DNA from: JBFMEX01 sp040752215
GTDB lineage: Bacteria; Pseudomonadota; Alphaproteobacteria; Rhizobiales; Hyphomicrobiaceae
Assembly (NCBI GenBank): GCA_040752215.1
Contig: JBFMEX010000021.1
Span: 1-12,473, forward strand
Reading direction: 5' to 3'
DNA: 12,473 nt
Below are positions 1-7,913 of this stretch, in pieces (position 1 is the stretch's first letter; each line of letters begins with the position of its first letter). The translations under genes were made by a program, and so were the position numbers. The notes under the pieces were generated by a model. The model worked only from the letters and a program-made list of their open reading frames with translations, was not told the origin of the DNA and made no database searches.

Positions 1-1299
1 GGCTCGTGGGGCTACCAGCCGATCGGCCTCTTTGCTCCGACCAGCCGCTTCGGCACGCCCGACGATTTCCGCCACCTCGTCGACCGCTGCCACGCGGCCG
101 GCATCGGCGTCATCCTCGATTGGGTGGTCGGTCACTTTCCCGAGGACGCGCACGGCCTCGTCCAGTTCGACGGCACCCATCTCTACGAGCACGCCGACCC
201 GCGCCTCGGCCGCCACGCCGACTGGGACACATTGATCTACAATCTCGGCCGCACCGAGGTCGTCAACTATCTCATCGGCAATGCGCTCTACTGGCTGGAG
301 GAATTCCACGTCGACGGGCTCAGGGTCGATGCCGTCGCCTCGATGCTCTACCTCGACTACTCGCGCAAGGCCGGCGAGTGGCTGCCGAACCGCTATGGCG
401 GCAACGAGAGCCTGGAGGCGATCGCATTCCTGAAGCGCTTGAACGAGATCGTCTACGCGCGCCACCCCGGCGCCTTCACCGTCGCCGAGGAATCGACCGC
501 CTGGCCGATGGTATCGCAGCCGACGTCGGTCGGCGGGCTAGGCTTTGGCTACAAGTGGAACATGGGCTGGATGAACGACACGCTGCGCTACATCGCGCGC
601 GACCCCGTCCATCGCCGCTATCACCACAACGACCTGACGTTCTCGCTGATGTACGCCTTCAGCGAGAACTTCGTGCTGCCGCTCTCCCACGACGAGGTGG
701 TGCACGGCAAGGGCTCGCTCATTGGCCGCATGCCGGGTGACCGCTGGCAGCGCTTCGCCAACCTCAGGCTCTATCTCTCCTACCTCTTCACCCACCCTGG
801 CAAGAAGCTCTTGTTCATGGGCGGGGAGTTCGCCCAGGAGCGCGAGTGGGACCACGACTCGAGCCTCGACTGGCATCTGCTCGGCGACGCCGCCCACGCT
901 GGCGTGCGCATGCTGGTGCGCGATCTCAACGGCCTCTATCGCCGCATCCCCGCCTTGCACGCGCGCGATTGCGAGAGCGCCGGCTTTGCCTGGATCGATT
1001 GCGACGACGCCGAGCACGGCACCTTGAGCTGGCGCCGCTTCGGGGCGGGCCCGGACGACACGGCGATCGTGGTCTGCAACCTGACGCCGGTGCCGCGTCG
1101 CGCCTATCGCATCGGCGTGCCCGCGGCCGGCGGCTGGCGCGAGGTCTTGAACTCGGACTCCGCTCTCTACGGCGGCAGCAACCTCGGCAACGCCGGCCGT
1201 GTCGAGGCCGAGCGGTTCACCGCCCATGGCCACGCCTATTCGATCATGCTGGCGTTGCCGCCGCTCGCCGCCATCCTGCTGGTGCCCGAGGCCCGATGA
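1..1299 (+). CDS. glgB: 1,4-alpha-glucan branching enzyme GlgB, C-terminal part (5' end outside window)
   Basis: GlgB cuts alpha-1,4-glucan chains and re-attaches them in alpha-1,6 linkage, making the branch points of glycogen in the cytoplasm. The reading frame is open from base 1, so the N-terminal domains and the start of the barrel are missing; 432 residues are present. GH13 features are clear: DWVVGHFP (region I), GLRVDAVASM with the nucleophile Asp at 328-330, VAEEST with the acid/base Glu at 487-489, and LPLSHDEVVHGK with the stabilising Asp. GGEFAQEREWDHDSSLDW is also typical of GlgB. The C-terminal beta domain is complete and ends at the TGA at 1297-1299. The frame could be opened by a GTG at 124, but homology runs through it to base 1, so this is not a start. 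The stop overlaps the next gene's ATG. One oddity is Val where bacterial GlgB usually has Pro in DWVPGHFP. The identification is secure. Confidence 0.97.
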   Translation, partial: GSWGYQPIGLFAPTSRFGTPDDFRHLVDRCHAAGIGVILDWVVGHFPEDAHGLVQFDGTHLYEHADPRLGRHADWDTLIYNLGRTEVVNYLIGNALYWLEEFHVDGLRVDAVASMLYLDYSRKAGEWLPNRYGGNESLEAIAFLKRLNEIVYARHPGAFTVAEESTAWPMVSQPTSVGGLGFGYKWNMGWMNDTLRYIARDPVHRRYHHNDLTFSLMYAFSENFVLPLSHDEVVHGKGSLIGRMPGDRWQRFANLRLYLSYLFTHPGKKLLFMGGEFAQEREWDHDSSLDWHLLGDAAHAGVRMLVRDLNGLYRRIPALHARDCESAGFAWIDCDDAEHGTLSWRRFGAGPDDTAIVVCNLTPVPRRAYRIGVPAAGGWREVLNSDSALYGGSNLGNAGRVEAERFTAHGHAYSIMLALPPLAAILLVPEAR

Positions 1300-4200
1300 G
1301 TGCGCCGATCGACATCGGCCCAGCCTGGGTCCACGACCGCACGCGGCCCGACCCGCTCGGCGTCACCCATGAGGGCGACGGCGCCAACTTCGCGCTCTTT
1401 TCCCGTCACGCCGAGCGCGTCGATCTGTGCCTGTTCGATACCACCGGCACCCGCGAGCGCCGGCTGACGCTCCCCGAGCGCACCGGCGACGTCTGGCACG
1501 GATTTCTCGCCGGAGTCGCGCCTGGTCAGCTGTACGGCTATCGGGTGCACGGACCGTACGCACCGGAGCAGGGCCACCGCTTCAACGCCAACAAGCTGCT
1601 CGTCGATCCCTACGCACGCGCGCTCTCGGGCCGGCTCGTCAATCACGACGCCAACTTCGGCTTTCCGCGCCACGCGCCGGAGGCCGACCTCGACTTCGAC
1701 ACTCGCGACAACGCCGCCTTCATGCCGAGGTGCATCGTCGTCACCGATGCGCCGGACGAGGGAGCCGGACATCGCCCACGAATTCCCTGGCGCCGCTCGA
1801 TTCTCTACGAGCTGCACGTGGCCGGCATGACGCGCCGTCACCCGGACGTCGCCGAGGGCCTCAGAGGCACTTTCGCCGGCCTCGCCTCGGAGGCGGTAAT
1901 CGGCCACTTGCGCGCGCTCGGCGTGACGGCGATCGAGCTGATGCCGATCTTCCCCTTCGCCGACGAGCCCCACCTCGTCGCCAAGGGCCTCACCAACTAC
2001 TGGGGCTACAATCCCTACTGCTTCCTCGCACCCGATCCACGCTACGCCGCCGGCGAGGCCCGCGCCGAGCTGCGCGAGATGGTGCGCCGCTATCACGAGG
2101 CCGGCATCGAGGTGATCCTCGACGTCGTCTATAATCACACCGGCGAGGGCTGGCACCTCGGTCCGACGCTCTCGCTGCGCGGCATCGACAATCAGAGCTA
2201 CTACCGCCTCGTGCCGGGCGCACCGCGCTACTACGTCGACGACACAGGCTGCGGCAATACGCTCGACCTTTCACGTGAGCCGGGCATCGGTCTGGTCATC
2301 GGCTCACTCCGCCACTGGGCCGGCGAGATGGGCATCGACGGCTTCCGCTTCGATCTCGCCACCACACTTGCGCGCACCGACGCCGGCTTCGATCCCGACG
2401 CGCCGCTGATCCGCGCCATCCGTTCCGATCCCGTGCTCGCCGGGGTCAAGCTCATCGCCGAACCGTGGGACGTCGGCCCCGGCGGCTACCGCCTCGGCGG
2501 CTTCCGGCAGCGCTTTGCCGAGTGGAACGACCGCTACCGCAACGCAGTGCGCGCTTTCTGGCGCGGCGACGGCGGCGTCATCGGCGAGCTGGCGCGCCGC
2601 TTGACCGGCTCGGCCGATCTCTTCCACGGCCACACGCTCGGCCCCGCCGCGAGCCTCGACTACGTCACCTCCCACGACGGGTTCACGCTCGCCGACCTCG
2701 TCAGCTACGAGAAGAAGCACAACGAGGCCAACGGAGAGGGCAACCGTGACGGCAGCGACGACAACATCAGCGCCAGCTACGGCGTCGAGGGCCCAACCGA
2801 CGATCCAGTCGTCAATGCGACACGCGCCCGTCAGATGCGCAACATGCTGGCGACCCTCCTCCTCTCGCAAGGCGTGCCGATGCTGCTCGCCGGCGACGAG
2901 ATGGGCCGCACGCAGTCCGGCAACAACAACAGCTACTGCCAGGACAATGCGACGAGCTGGATCGACTGGTCGCAGCTCGCCACGCCGGAAGGCCACGCCC
3001 AGGCCGAATTCGTCCGTCGCTTGATCGCCCTACGCGAGCGCCATCCTGCGCTGCGGCGCGAGCGCTTCCTGACCGGAAGGCCGTCGGCCGGCGGCACGCT
3101 AGCCGACGCCAGCTGGTGGTCACCGGAAGGACGCGAGATGACGCCGGCCGACTGGGAGCTGCCCTACGCGCGCGTGCTCGGCCTGTTGATCGCCGGAGCG
3201 GACGAAGATGGCGCGCAGTCGGAGACGGGCCATCTGCTCGTTCTCCTCAATGCGCACGACGGTTCGGTCCCGTTCCGGCTGCCCGTAACGCTCGGCATCG
3301 CCGCCTGGACCACCCTCCTCGATACTACGAAGGCGGCCACCACCGGCCACGCGGCGGGTGAGATCGTCCCGATCGCTCCGCGCTCGCTGGTCGTGCTCGA
3401 ATCCGTAACGAAGGACGCCGTACGCGCCGCGCCGCCGGTGACACCCGCCCGCCGCGATGTTGCCGTCACTGCCGACACGCTCGCGCGCCTCAGCGCCGCT
3501 GCCGGTATCGAGGCCTCCTACTGGAGCCTCGCCGGCCGCGAGGAACTCGCCTCGCGAGAGACCAGGCTCGCCCTCCTCGCCGCGATGGGCCTCGATGTCA
3601 CCAGCGAGCGCCATGCATGCGAAAGCGCCGAAACGCTCGAGCTGGCGCGCTGGCGGACCATGCTGCCGCCGGCATGCGTGTTGCGCATCGGACGCCCCGC
3701 GCCGGCTCCAGGCATCGAGATGACCATTCCCGCCCGCGACCTCGGCCGGCCGCTCGCATGGCGCATCGCGCTGGAGGACGGCGGCAGCGTCGGCGGCGAG
3801 GTGATCGCCGGCACGCTCGCCGCGGTCGCCTCACGTCACGTCGACGGCCGCCACATGATGCGCCTCGTATTGCCACTGCCCGCGGACCTGCCGCTCGGCT
3901 ATCACCGCCTCGAGATGGCGCTCGCCGGTGCGGTGAGCCATGGCACGCTGATCGTTGCGCCGGCGCATGCCTATCTGCCGCAGTGGCTCTCCGGCGGACG
4001 CCGCCAATGGGGCCTCGCCGCCCAGATCTACAGCTTGCGCCGGCTCTCGCCCGGCGCGATCGATTGGGGCATCGGCGACCTCGGCATGCTCGGCGAGATC
4101 GCGCCGCTCGTCGGCCGCGAGGGCGGCGCGCTCATCGGCATCAATCCGCTGCACGCGCTGTTCCGCTCCGAGCCGCGCCGGGCCAGCCCCTACTCTCCAT

Positions 4201-5678
4201 CGAGCCGGCTGTTCCTCGACGCGCTGACGATCGACATCGGCGCCGTGCCGGAGCTCGCGGAGTGCGCCGCCGCGCGCGAGCTGATCGCGGCCAATGCCGC
4301 GCTCGCGCCCGGCGCTCCTTGCGACCTCGTCGACCATCCGGCCGTCTCGCGGTCGAAGCTCGTCGCACTCGACGCGCTCCATCGCTGCTTCGAGTCGCGC
4401 CATCCGCCGGGCTCGCCCAGCTCGAGGCGCCGGGCGTTCGATGCCTTCCGCGCCGAGCGTGGCGAGGCGCTCGCGCGCTTCGCACTGTTCGAGGCGCTGG
4501 AGGAGCGGCTCGGACCACCGCACACATGGCCTGCCGCCTACGCCAACCCGGCCGCGCCCGAGGTGCAGGCGTTCGCGCGGGACAGCGCCGACCGTTGCGC
4601 CTTCTTCGCGTATCTCCAATTCGAGGCCGACCGGCAGCTCGCCGCTGTCGCGGCGACGTGCCGCGGCAGCGGCGTGGCCGGCGGCCTCTACGGCGATCTC
4701 GCCGTCGGCGCGGCCCCCGACGGCGCGGAGATCTGGGCCGACCCGGGCACATTCGCGCGCACCGCCCGCTTCGGCGCGCCGCCCGATCCGTTCTCCGAAA
4801 CCGGCCAGGACTGGGGCATGCCGCCCGTCAGCCCGCACGCGCTGAGCGCCGACGCCTACCGCCCCCTCGCCGCTCTGCTCCGCGCCAACATGCGCCACGC
4901 GGCGGCGCTGCGCCTCGACCACGTGATGTGGCTCGAGCGCATGTTCTGGATTCCATCCGGCGGCACCGCGCGCGACGGCACCTACGTGCGATTTCCCCGC
5001 GACGACCTGATGGGCGTACTGGCGCTCGAGAGCCACCGCAATCGCTGTCTCGTCGTCGGCGAGGATCTCGGCACCGTGCCCGACGGATTCCGTGACCGCA
5101 TGCGCGAGGAGGCGATCCTGTCCTATCGCTTCATGCGCTTCGAGCGCCACCCCGACGGCCTGTTCCATCGCCCACAGTCCTACCCGGCGCTGGCGCTGGC
5201 GACACCCGCCTCGCACGATCTCGCCACCATCCGCGGCTTCTGGCTCGGCCGCGACATCGAGGCCAAGCGCGCGGCCGGCCTGGTGACCGACGCGGCGGCC
5301 ACCGCCGCAACCGCGACCCGCGCCATAGAGCGTGCTCAGCTCATCGCTGCGCTCGCCGACCAGCACCTGCTGCCGCCGGATTTCCCGGTCCACTTGGCGA
5401 TCGGGGACGATGCCATGGCCGCCCTGGTCGAGGCGGTCCACCGCTTCCTCGCCCGCACGCCATCGGCACTCGCGATGCTGAACCTCGAGGATCTCGCCGG
5501 CGTCGTCGACCAGACCAATCTGCCCGGCACCATCGACAGCTACCCCAACTGGCGCCGCCGTCTGCCGGCCGATCTCACCGCGCAGCGCCTCGCCGAGCGG
5601 CTGCAGCGCGCGGCCCGTGCAATGCAGATGGAAGGACGCGCACAAGCCCCGGCCGATGCGAATGGAGGCGCGACATGA
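1296..5678 (+). CDS. Fused glycogen debranching enzyme GlgX / 4-alpha-glucanotransferase MalQ (1460 aa)
   Basis: This single frame encodes two complete enzymes. Residues 1-705 are a GH13 GlgX: an N-terminal beta domain, LDVVYNHT (residues 275-282), FRFD with nucleophile Asp353, IAEPWD with acid Glu389, TSHDGF with Asp461, and the GlgX-type NEANGEGNRDGSDDN. GlgX hydrolyses alpha-1,6 bonds of short outer chains left by phosphorylase. Residues 722-1445 are a GH77 MalQ: an N-terminal domain beginning VTADTLARLSAAAGIEASYW, then SPYSPSSRLFLDALTIDI, RLDHVMW with nucleophile Asp1208, VVGEDLGTVP with acid Glu1256, ATPASHDLATIRGFW with Asp1308, and the C-terminal NLPGTIDSYPNWRRRL. MalQ transfers glucan segments between malto-oligosaccharides and releases glucose. 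The 1296 ATG was chosen because it overlaps the glgB stop, has GAGG at 1288-1291, and gives the expected GlgX N-terminus; the frame upstream of it is a shadow of glgB. All catalytic residues are present in both halves, so both should be active. Standalone E. coli GlgX and MalQ are roughly 650-700 residues each, so nothing is lost from either. No internal stop or frame change was found. Confidence 0.95.
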   Translation: MSAPIDIGPAWVHDRTRPDPLGVTHEGDGANFALFSRHAERVDLCLFDTTGTRERRLTLPERTGDVWHGFLAGVAPGQLYGYRVHGPYAPEQGHRFNANKLLVDPYARALSGRLVNHDANFGFPRHAPEADLDFDTRDNAAFMPRCIVVTDAPDEGAGHRPRIPWRRSILYELHVAGMTRRHPDVAEGLRGTFAGLASEAVIGHLRALGVTAIELMPIFPFADEPHLVAKGLTNYWGYNPYCFLAPDPRYAAGEARAELREMVRRYHEAGIEVILDVVYNHTGEGWHLGPTLSLRGIDNQSYYRLVPGAPRYYVDDTGCGNTLDLSREPGIGLVIGSLRHWAGEMGIDGFRFDLATTLARTDAGFDPDAPLIRAIRSDPVLAGVKLIAEPWDVGPGGYRLGGFRQRFAEWNDRYRNAVRAFWRGDGGVIGELARRLTGSADLFHGHTLGPAASLDYVTSHDGFTLADLVSYEKKHNEANGEGNRDGSDDNISASYGVEGPTDDPVVNATRARQMRNMLATLLLSQGVPMLLAGDEMGRTQSGNNNSYCQDNATSWIDWSQLATPEGHAQAEFVRRLIALRERHPALRRERFLTGRPSAGGTLADASWWSPEGREMTPADWELPYARVLGLLIAGADEDGAQSETGHLLVLLNAHDGSVPFRLPVTLGIAAWTTLLDTTKAATTGHAAGEIVPIAPRSLVVLESVTKDAVRAAPPVTPARRDVAVTADTLARLSAAAGIEASYWSLAGREELASRETRLALLAAMGLDVTSERHACESAETLELARWRTMLPPACVLRIGRPAPAPGIEMTIPARDLGRPLAWRIALEDGGSVGGEVIAGTLAAVASRHVDGRHMMRLVLPLPADLPLGYHRLEMALAGAVSHGTLIVAPAHAYLPQWLSGGRRQWGLAAQIYSLRRLSPGAIDWGIGDLGMLGEIAPLVGREGGALIGINPLHALFRSEPRRASPYSPSSRLFLDALTIDIGAVPELAECAAARELIAANAALAPGAPCDLVDHPAVSRSKLVALDALHRCFESRHPPGSPSSRRRAFDAFRAERGEALARFALFEALEERLGPPHTWPAAYANPAAPEVQAFARDSADRCAFFAYLQFEADRQLAAVAATCRGSGVAGGLYGDLAVGAAPDGAEIWADPGTFARTARFGAPPDPFSETGQDWGMPPVSPHALSADAYRPLAALLRANMRHAAALRLDHVMWLERMFWIPSGGTARDGTYVRFPRDDLMGVLALESHRNRCLVVGEDLGTVPDGFRDRMREEAILSYRFMRFERHPDGLFHRPQSYPALALATPASHDLATIRGFWLGRDIEAKRAAGLVTDAAATAATATRAIERAQLIAALADQHLLPPDFPVHLAIGDDAMAALVEAVHRFLARTPSALAMLNLEDLAGVVDQTNLPGTIDSYPNWRRRLPADLTAQRLAERLQRAARAMQMEGRAQAPADANGGAT
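3411..3458 (+). other. Linker joining the GlgX and MalQ modules
   Basis: This codes for about residues 706-721 of the fusion (KDAVRAAPPVTPARRD). It lies between the last beta strand of the GlgX C-terminal domain (PRSLVVLES) and the first helix of the MalQ N-terminal domain. It is short and rich in Ala and Pro, as expected of an inter-domain linker. No stop codon or convincing ribosome-binding site plus start codon is visible here, so the junction reads as a true fusion. The exact edges are approximate. Confidence 0.6.
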
Positions 5679-6589
5679 GCCGGTGGCGTCTCGTCGCCGA
5701 CGTCGGCGGCACCAACGTCCGTTTCGCCCGCGCCGACGCCGACGGCAATCTCGCCGCCGTCCGATCCGAGGCGACCGCCACCGCCGCATCGTTCGCGCAA
5801 GCGCTCGCGCGCTATCTCGCCGCGACCGGCGGCACAGAGGACTGCGCGGCGTGTGCCATCGGCGCCGCTGGCCCCGTCGACGACGGCCGGGTCACGCTCA
5901 CCAATCTCGATTGGACGATTGCCCGCGACGCCGTCGCCGCGACGCTCGGCGGCGTGCCGGTGGTGATCGTCAACGACCTCGAGGCGGTCGCCTCGGCGCT
6001 ACCACATCTCGCGCCGGGCGACTCCGCTCCCTTCGGCGGCCCCCGCAACGATACGGTTGCTCGCCGTGCCATGCTCGCGGTCAACGTCGGCACCGGCTTC
6101 GGAGCCGCGCTCGCCGTCCGCCACGACGAACTCTGGTGGACGCTGCCGGGCGAGGCCGGGCACATGACGCTCGGCACGGTCGGAGTGGAGGAGGCGCAGC
6201 TGCTGGCGCAGGGCGGCACGGTCGAGGACCTGCTCTCCGGCAACGGCCTTTCGACGCTGTACGCGCGGCTCACCGGCGAGCCCCTCCCGGCCGCCGAAGT
6301 GATCGCCCGCGCCGCGGAATACGAGCTTGCTTATCGAGCGGTCGAGATCGCCACGACGGTGCTCGGCCGCGTCGCCGGCGATCTTGCGCTCGCAACGGGC
6401 GCCGAAAGCGTATTCCTCACCGGCAGTGTCGCACTCGGCCTCGCCCAAGTCGCCGAGCCCGCCGGTTTTCGCGCCGCCTTCGAGGCGAAAGGCCCGATGC
6501 GCGCGCGCATGCAGGGCATCCCGACCTCCGTCGTCACGCGCGACCACGTCTCGCTGCTCGGTCTCGCGATGCGCCCGATCGGGAGCTGA
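5675..6589 (+). CDS. glk: Glucokinase Glk (non-ROK, proteobacterial type)
   Basis: Glk phosphorylates glucose with ATP to glucose-6-phosphate in the cytoplasm. The 304-residue protein has the usual family length (E. coli Glk is about 320). Visible motifs are the phosphate-1 loop VADVGGTNVRFA (Asp9, Gly11-12, Thr13), the catalytic-base region VNDLEAVA with Asp101, VNVGTGFGAAL around residue 140, PGEAGHMTLG with Glu160 and His163, and the adenosine motif FLTGSVALG near residue 250. The start ATG overlaps the stop of the GlgX-MalQ gene (ATGA) and has GGAGG at 5664-5668 with six bases of spacing, so the start is well supported. Position directly after a MalQ module is meaningful: free glucose is the by-product of MalQ disproportionation and needs a kinase to enter central metabolism. 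The gene ends 9 bases before the stop of the convergent LysR gene, with no clear terminator between them. Confidence 0.95.
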   Translation: MSRWRLVADVGGTNVRFARADADGNLAAVRSEATATAASFAQALARYLAATGGTEDCAACAIGAAGPVDDGRVTLTNLDWTIARDAVAATLGGVPVVIVNDLEAVASALPHLAPGDSAPFGGPRNDTVARRAMLAVNVGTGFGAALAVRHDELWWTLPGEAGHMTLGTVGVEEAQLLAQGGTVEDLLSGNGLSTLYARLTGEPLPAAEVIARAAEYELAYRAVEIATTVLGRVAGDLALATGAESVFLTGSVALGLAQVAEPAGFRAAFEAKGPMRARMQGIPTSVVTRDHVSLLGLAMRPIGS

Positions 6590-6598
6590 CGGCAGCGC

Positions 6599-7603
6599 TC
6601 AGCCTCGCCCGCCCGCCCGCCGCCGTAGCCTGTGCGAGACCGTCTGGTCCGCATCCACTGGGCGCAGTGTAGCCGCCCCCTCGCCGCCGCCGGTCGCTGC
6701 TGTCGTCGCCACCGGTCCGAGCCAGGCGTCCTTGCGCATCCACTCGGCGAGAAAATCGAGCAGCGCCCTGAGGCGGGGTGGCTGATGGCGGGCGCTCGAG
6801 TAGAGTGCGTGGATCGCGCCCTCGCCGCCGACCTCGTGATCGGCCAGCACCCGCACCAGCCGCCCCTCGGCCAGCTCCGCCTCGACGCTCGCGAGCGGCG
6901 CCAGCAGGATGCCGTGGCCGTCGAGCGCCGCCGACTTCAGCAGCTCGCCGTTGTTGGCGGCCAGGCGTCCCTGCACCGCCACCACCGTCTCCGTGCCCGC
7001 GTGCAGCAGCGACCACTGCCTCTCGCCCGCCAGCGCCAGGCACTGATGCCGCTCGAGATCCCTTGCCGCCCGCGGCACGCCCGCCTTGGCGAGATAGGCC
7101 GGTGCCGCGACCATCACGCGCGGGTCCGGCGCCAGCCGCTTCGCGATCAGCGCACTGTCGGCGAGCGCGCCCGAGTGGATCACGACGTCATAGCCTTCCT
7201 CGTGAATGTTGATCGGCCGGTCGAGGAGATCCAGCTGCACCTCGATATCGGGATAGGCGGCGAGGAACGCCGAGATCGCCGGTCCGACGAGCCGCGCGCC
7301 GAGGTGCGTCGGCGCCGCGATCCTCAGCTTCCCACATGCGCGCCCGGCGCTCATCTCGATCTGTGATCGCGCCTGCTCCAGATGGTCGAGAATGCGCTCG
7401 GCATGCTCGAGGAACAGACCGCCCTCCGGCGTGATGCGCACCGAACGCGTGGTGCGATCGAACAGGCGCGCCGAAAGCTCCTGCTCCAGCGCCTGCAAGC
7501 GCTTCGAGATCGTTCCTGCCGTCAAGCCGAGCTCGTTGCCGACCGCGGACAGGCTTTGCAGCGCCGCGACGCGGACAAAGATACGCAGATCGTCGATGTC
7601 CAT
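6599..7603 (-). CDS. LysR-family transcriptional regulator
   Basis: This is a 334-residue DNA-binding regulator. The N-terminal winged helix-turn-helix covers about residues 1-60 (MDIDDLRIFVRVAALQSLSA, then GLTAGTISKRLQALEQELSA and LFDRTTRSVRITPEG). The periplasmic-binding-protein-like effector domain covers about residues 90-290 (GKLRIAAPTHLGARLVGPAI is the start of subdomain 1). It resembles the CrgA/DmlR-like branch, but the effector and targets cannot be told. The start at 7603 is preferred because the family usually begins with MDxxDLxxFxxVA and a GGGAG lies five bases upstream; a GTG at 7696 would add an Arg/Gly-rich leader with no family match. The C-terminal tail after about residue 297 is low-complexity (TTAATGGGEGAAT, then LRRRAGGRG) and exceeds the normal LysR end. 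No divergently transcribed partner adjoins it, so the usual guess at a neighbouring target does not apply; it could act on the convergent glycogen operon, but nothing in the sequence shows this. Confidence 0.92.
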   Translation of the reverse strand: MDIDDLRIFVRVAALQSLSAVGNELGLTAGTISKRLQALEQELSARLFDRTTRSVRITPEGGLFLEHAERILDHLEQARSQIEMSAGRACGKLRIAAPTHLGARLVGPAISAFLAAYPDIEVQLDLLDRPINIHEEGYDVVIHSGALADSALIAKRLAPDPRVMVAAPAYLAKAGVPRAARDLERHQCLALAGERQWSLLHAGTETVVAVQGRLAANNGELLKSAALDGHGILLAPLASVEAELAEGRLVRVLADHEVGGEGAIHALYSSARHQPPRLRALLDFLAEWMRKDAWLGPVATTAATGGGEGAATLRPVDADQTVSHRLRRRAGGRG

Positions 7604-7608
7604 GTTTG

Positions 7609-7613
7609 CTCCC
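7609..7613 (-). promoter_or_regulatory. Ribosome-binding site that fixes the LysR start
   Basis: On the minus strand this reads GGGAG, five bases upstream of the ATG at 7603-7601. It supports the shorter LysR start over the in-frame GTG at 7696. Confidence 0.55.
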
Positions 7614-7726
7614 GCACGGCCCCGGCGGCGCGAGCACATCACCGTTCCCGGCCCCCCGCCGGTCGGCTTCTCCCGCCAGAAGCGCCGTCCCCCCACTCAT
7701 TAAGCTACTCGAGCCACACGAGAGGA

Positions 7727-7755
7727 AGCCTAGTCAGAGTGCGTCCGACTTTCAA
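7727..7755 (-). promoter_or_regulatory. Weak sigma70-type promoter candidate for the LysR gene
   Basis: On the minus strand TTGAAA (7755-7750, five of six matches to the -35 consensus) is separated by exactly 17 bases from TAGGCT (7732-7727, three of six matches to the -10 consensus). It lies about 125 bases upstream of the LysR start, in the only sizeable gap before that gene. The -10 match is poor, so this is only a candidate. Confidence 0.28.
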
Positions 7756-7913
7756 CGCCGTTCGCACCGCCACCAGCGTTACGCCGCAGCGCTGGCCATC
7801 GTGCAACATCGGCGAATTTGCGACTTGACTCCGCGCCCCTGCCTGCCGTGCGGCAGCACTCGCGCGCGGCAACCGACCCGGCGCCGCCAACGGCACGCTC
7901 TCGATCGCCAAGG

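Larger units (their letters stand above)
7604..7913. other. Intergenic region between the TIGR02302 gene and the LysR gene
   Basis: These 310 bases separate two minus-strand genes. No convincing coding frame, tRNA or insertion element is visible. The longest minus-strand frame here, 70 codons from a TTG overlapping the upstream stop, has no recognisable motif. Two small inverted repeats occur (CTGCCG/CGGCAG at 7843-7856; CCAGCG/CGCTGG at 7773-7795). Neither is followed by a T run on the minus strand, so neither is a convincing terminator. A promoter candidate for the LysR gene is listed separately. Confidence 0.6.

Noticed and set aside
3617..5095. A 492-codon Arg/Ala-rich plus-strand frame
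   Set aside because: It is the +1-type shadow of the MalQ module, with the Arg/Pro/Ala composition typical of out-of-frame GC-rich DNA.
3831..5789. A 652-codon open frame on the minus strand
   Set aside because: It lies in codon register opposite the MalQ module, which has a clear family match, and shows no recognisable domain.
6574..6583. Perfect 10-base palindrome CCCGATCGGG at the end of glk
   Set aside because: It lies inside the coding sequence, has no loop or T run, and is short enough to occur by chance in GC-rich DNA.
5617..6672. A 351-codon Arg-rich plus-strand frame across glk
   Set aside because: It overlaps the securely identified glk in another frame, has no motif, and its composition is that of a shadow frame.
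7603..7696. Longer LysR start at a GTG (7696)
   Set aside because: It adds 31 residues of Arg/Gly-rich sequence ahead of the canonical LysR N-terminus, while the 7603 ATG has its own ribosome-binding site.
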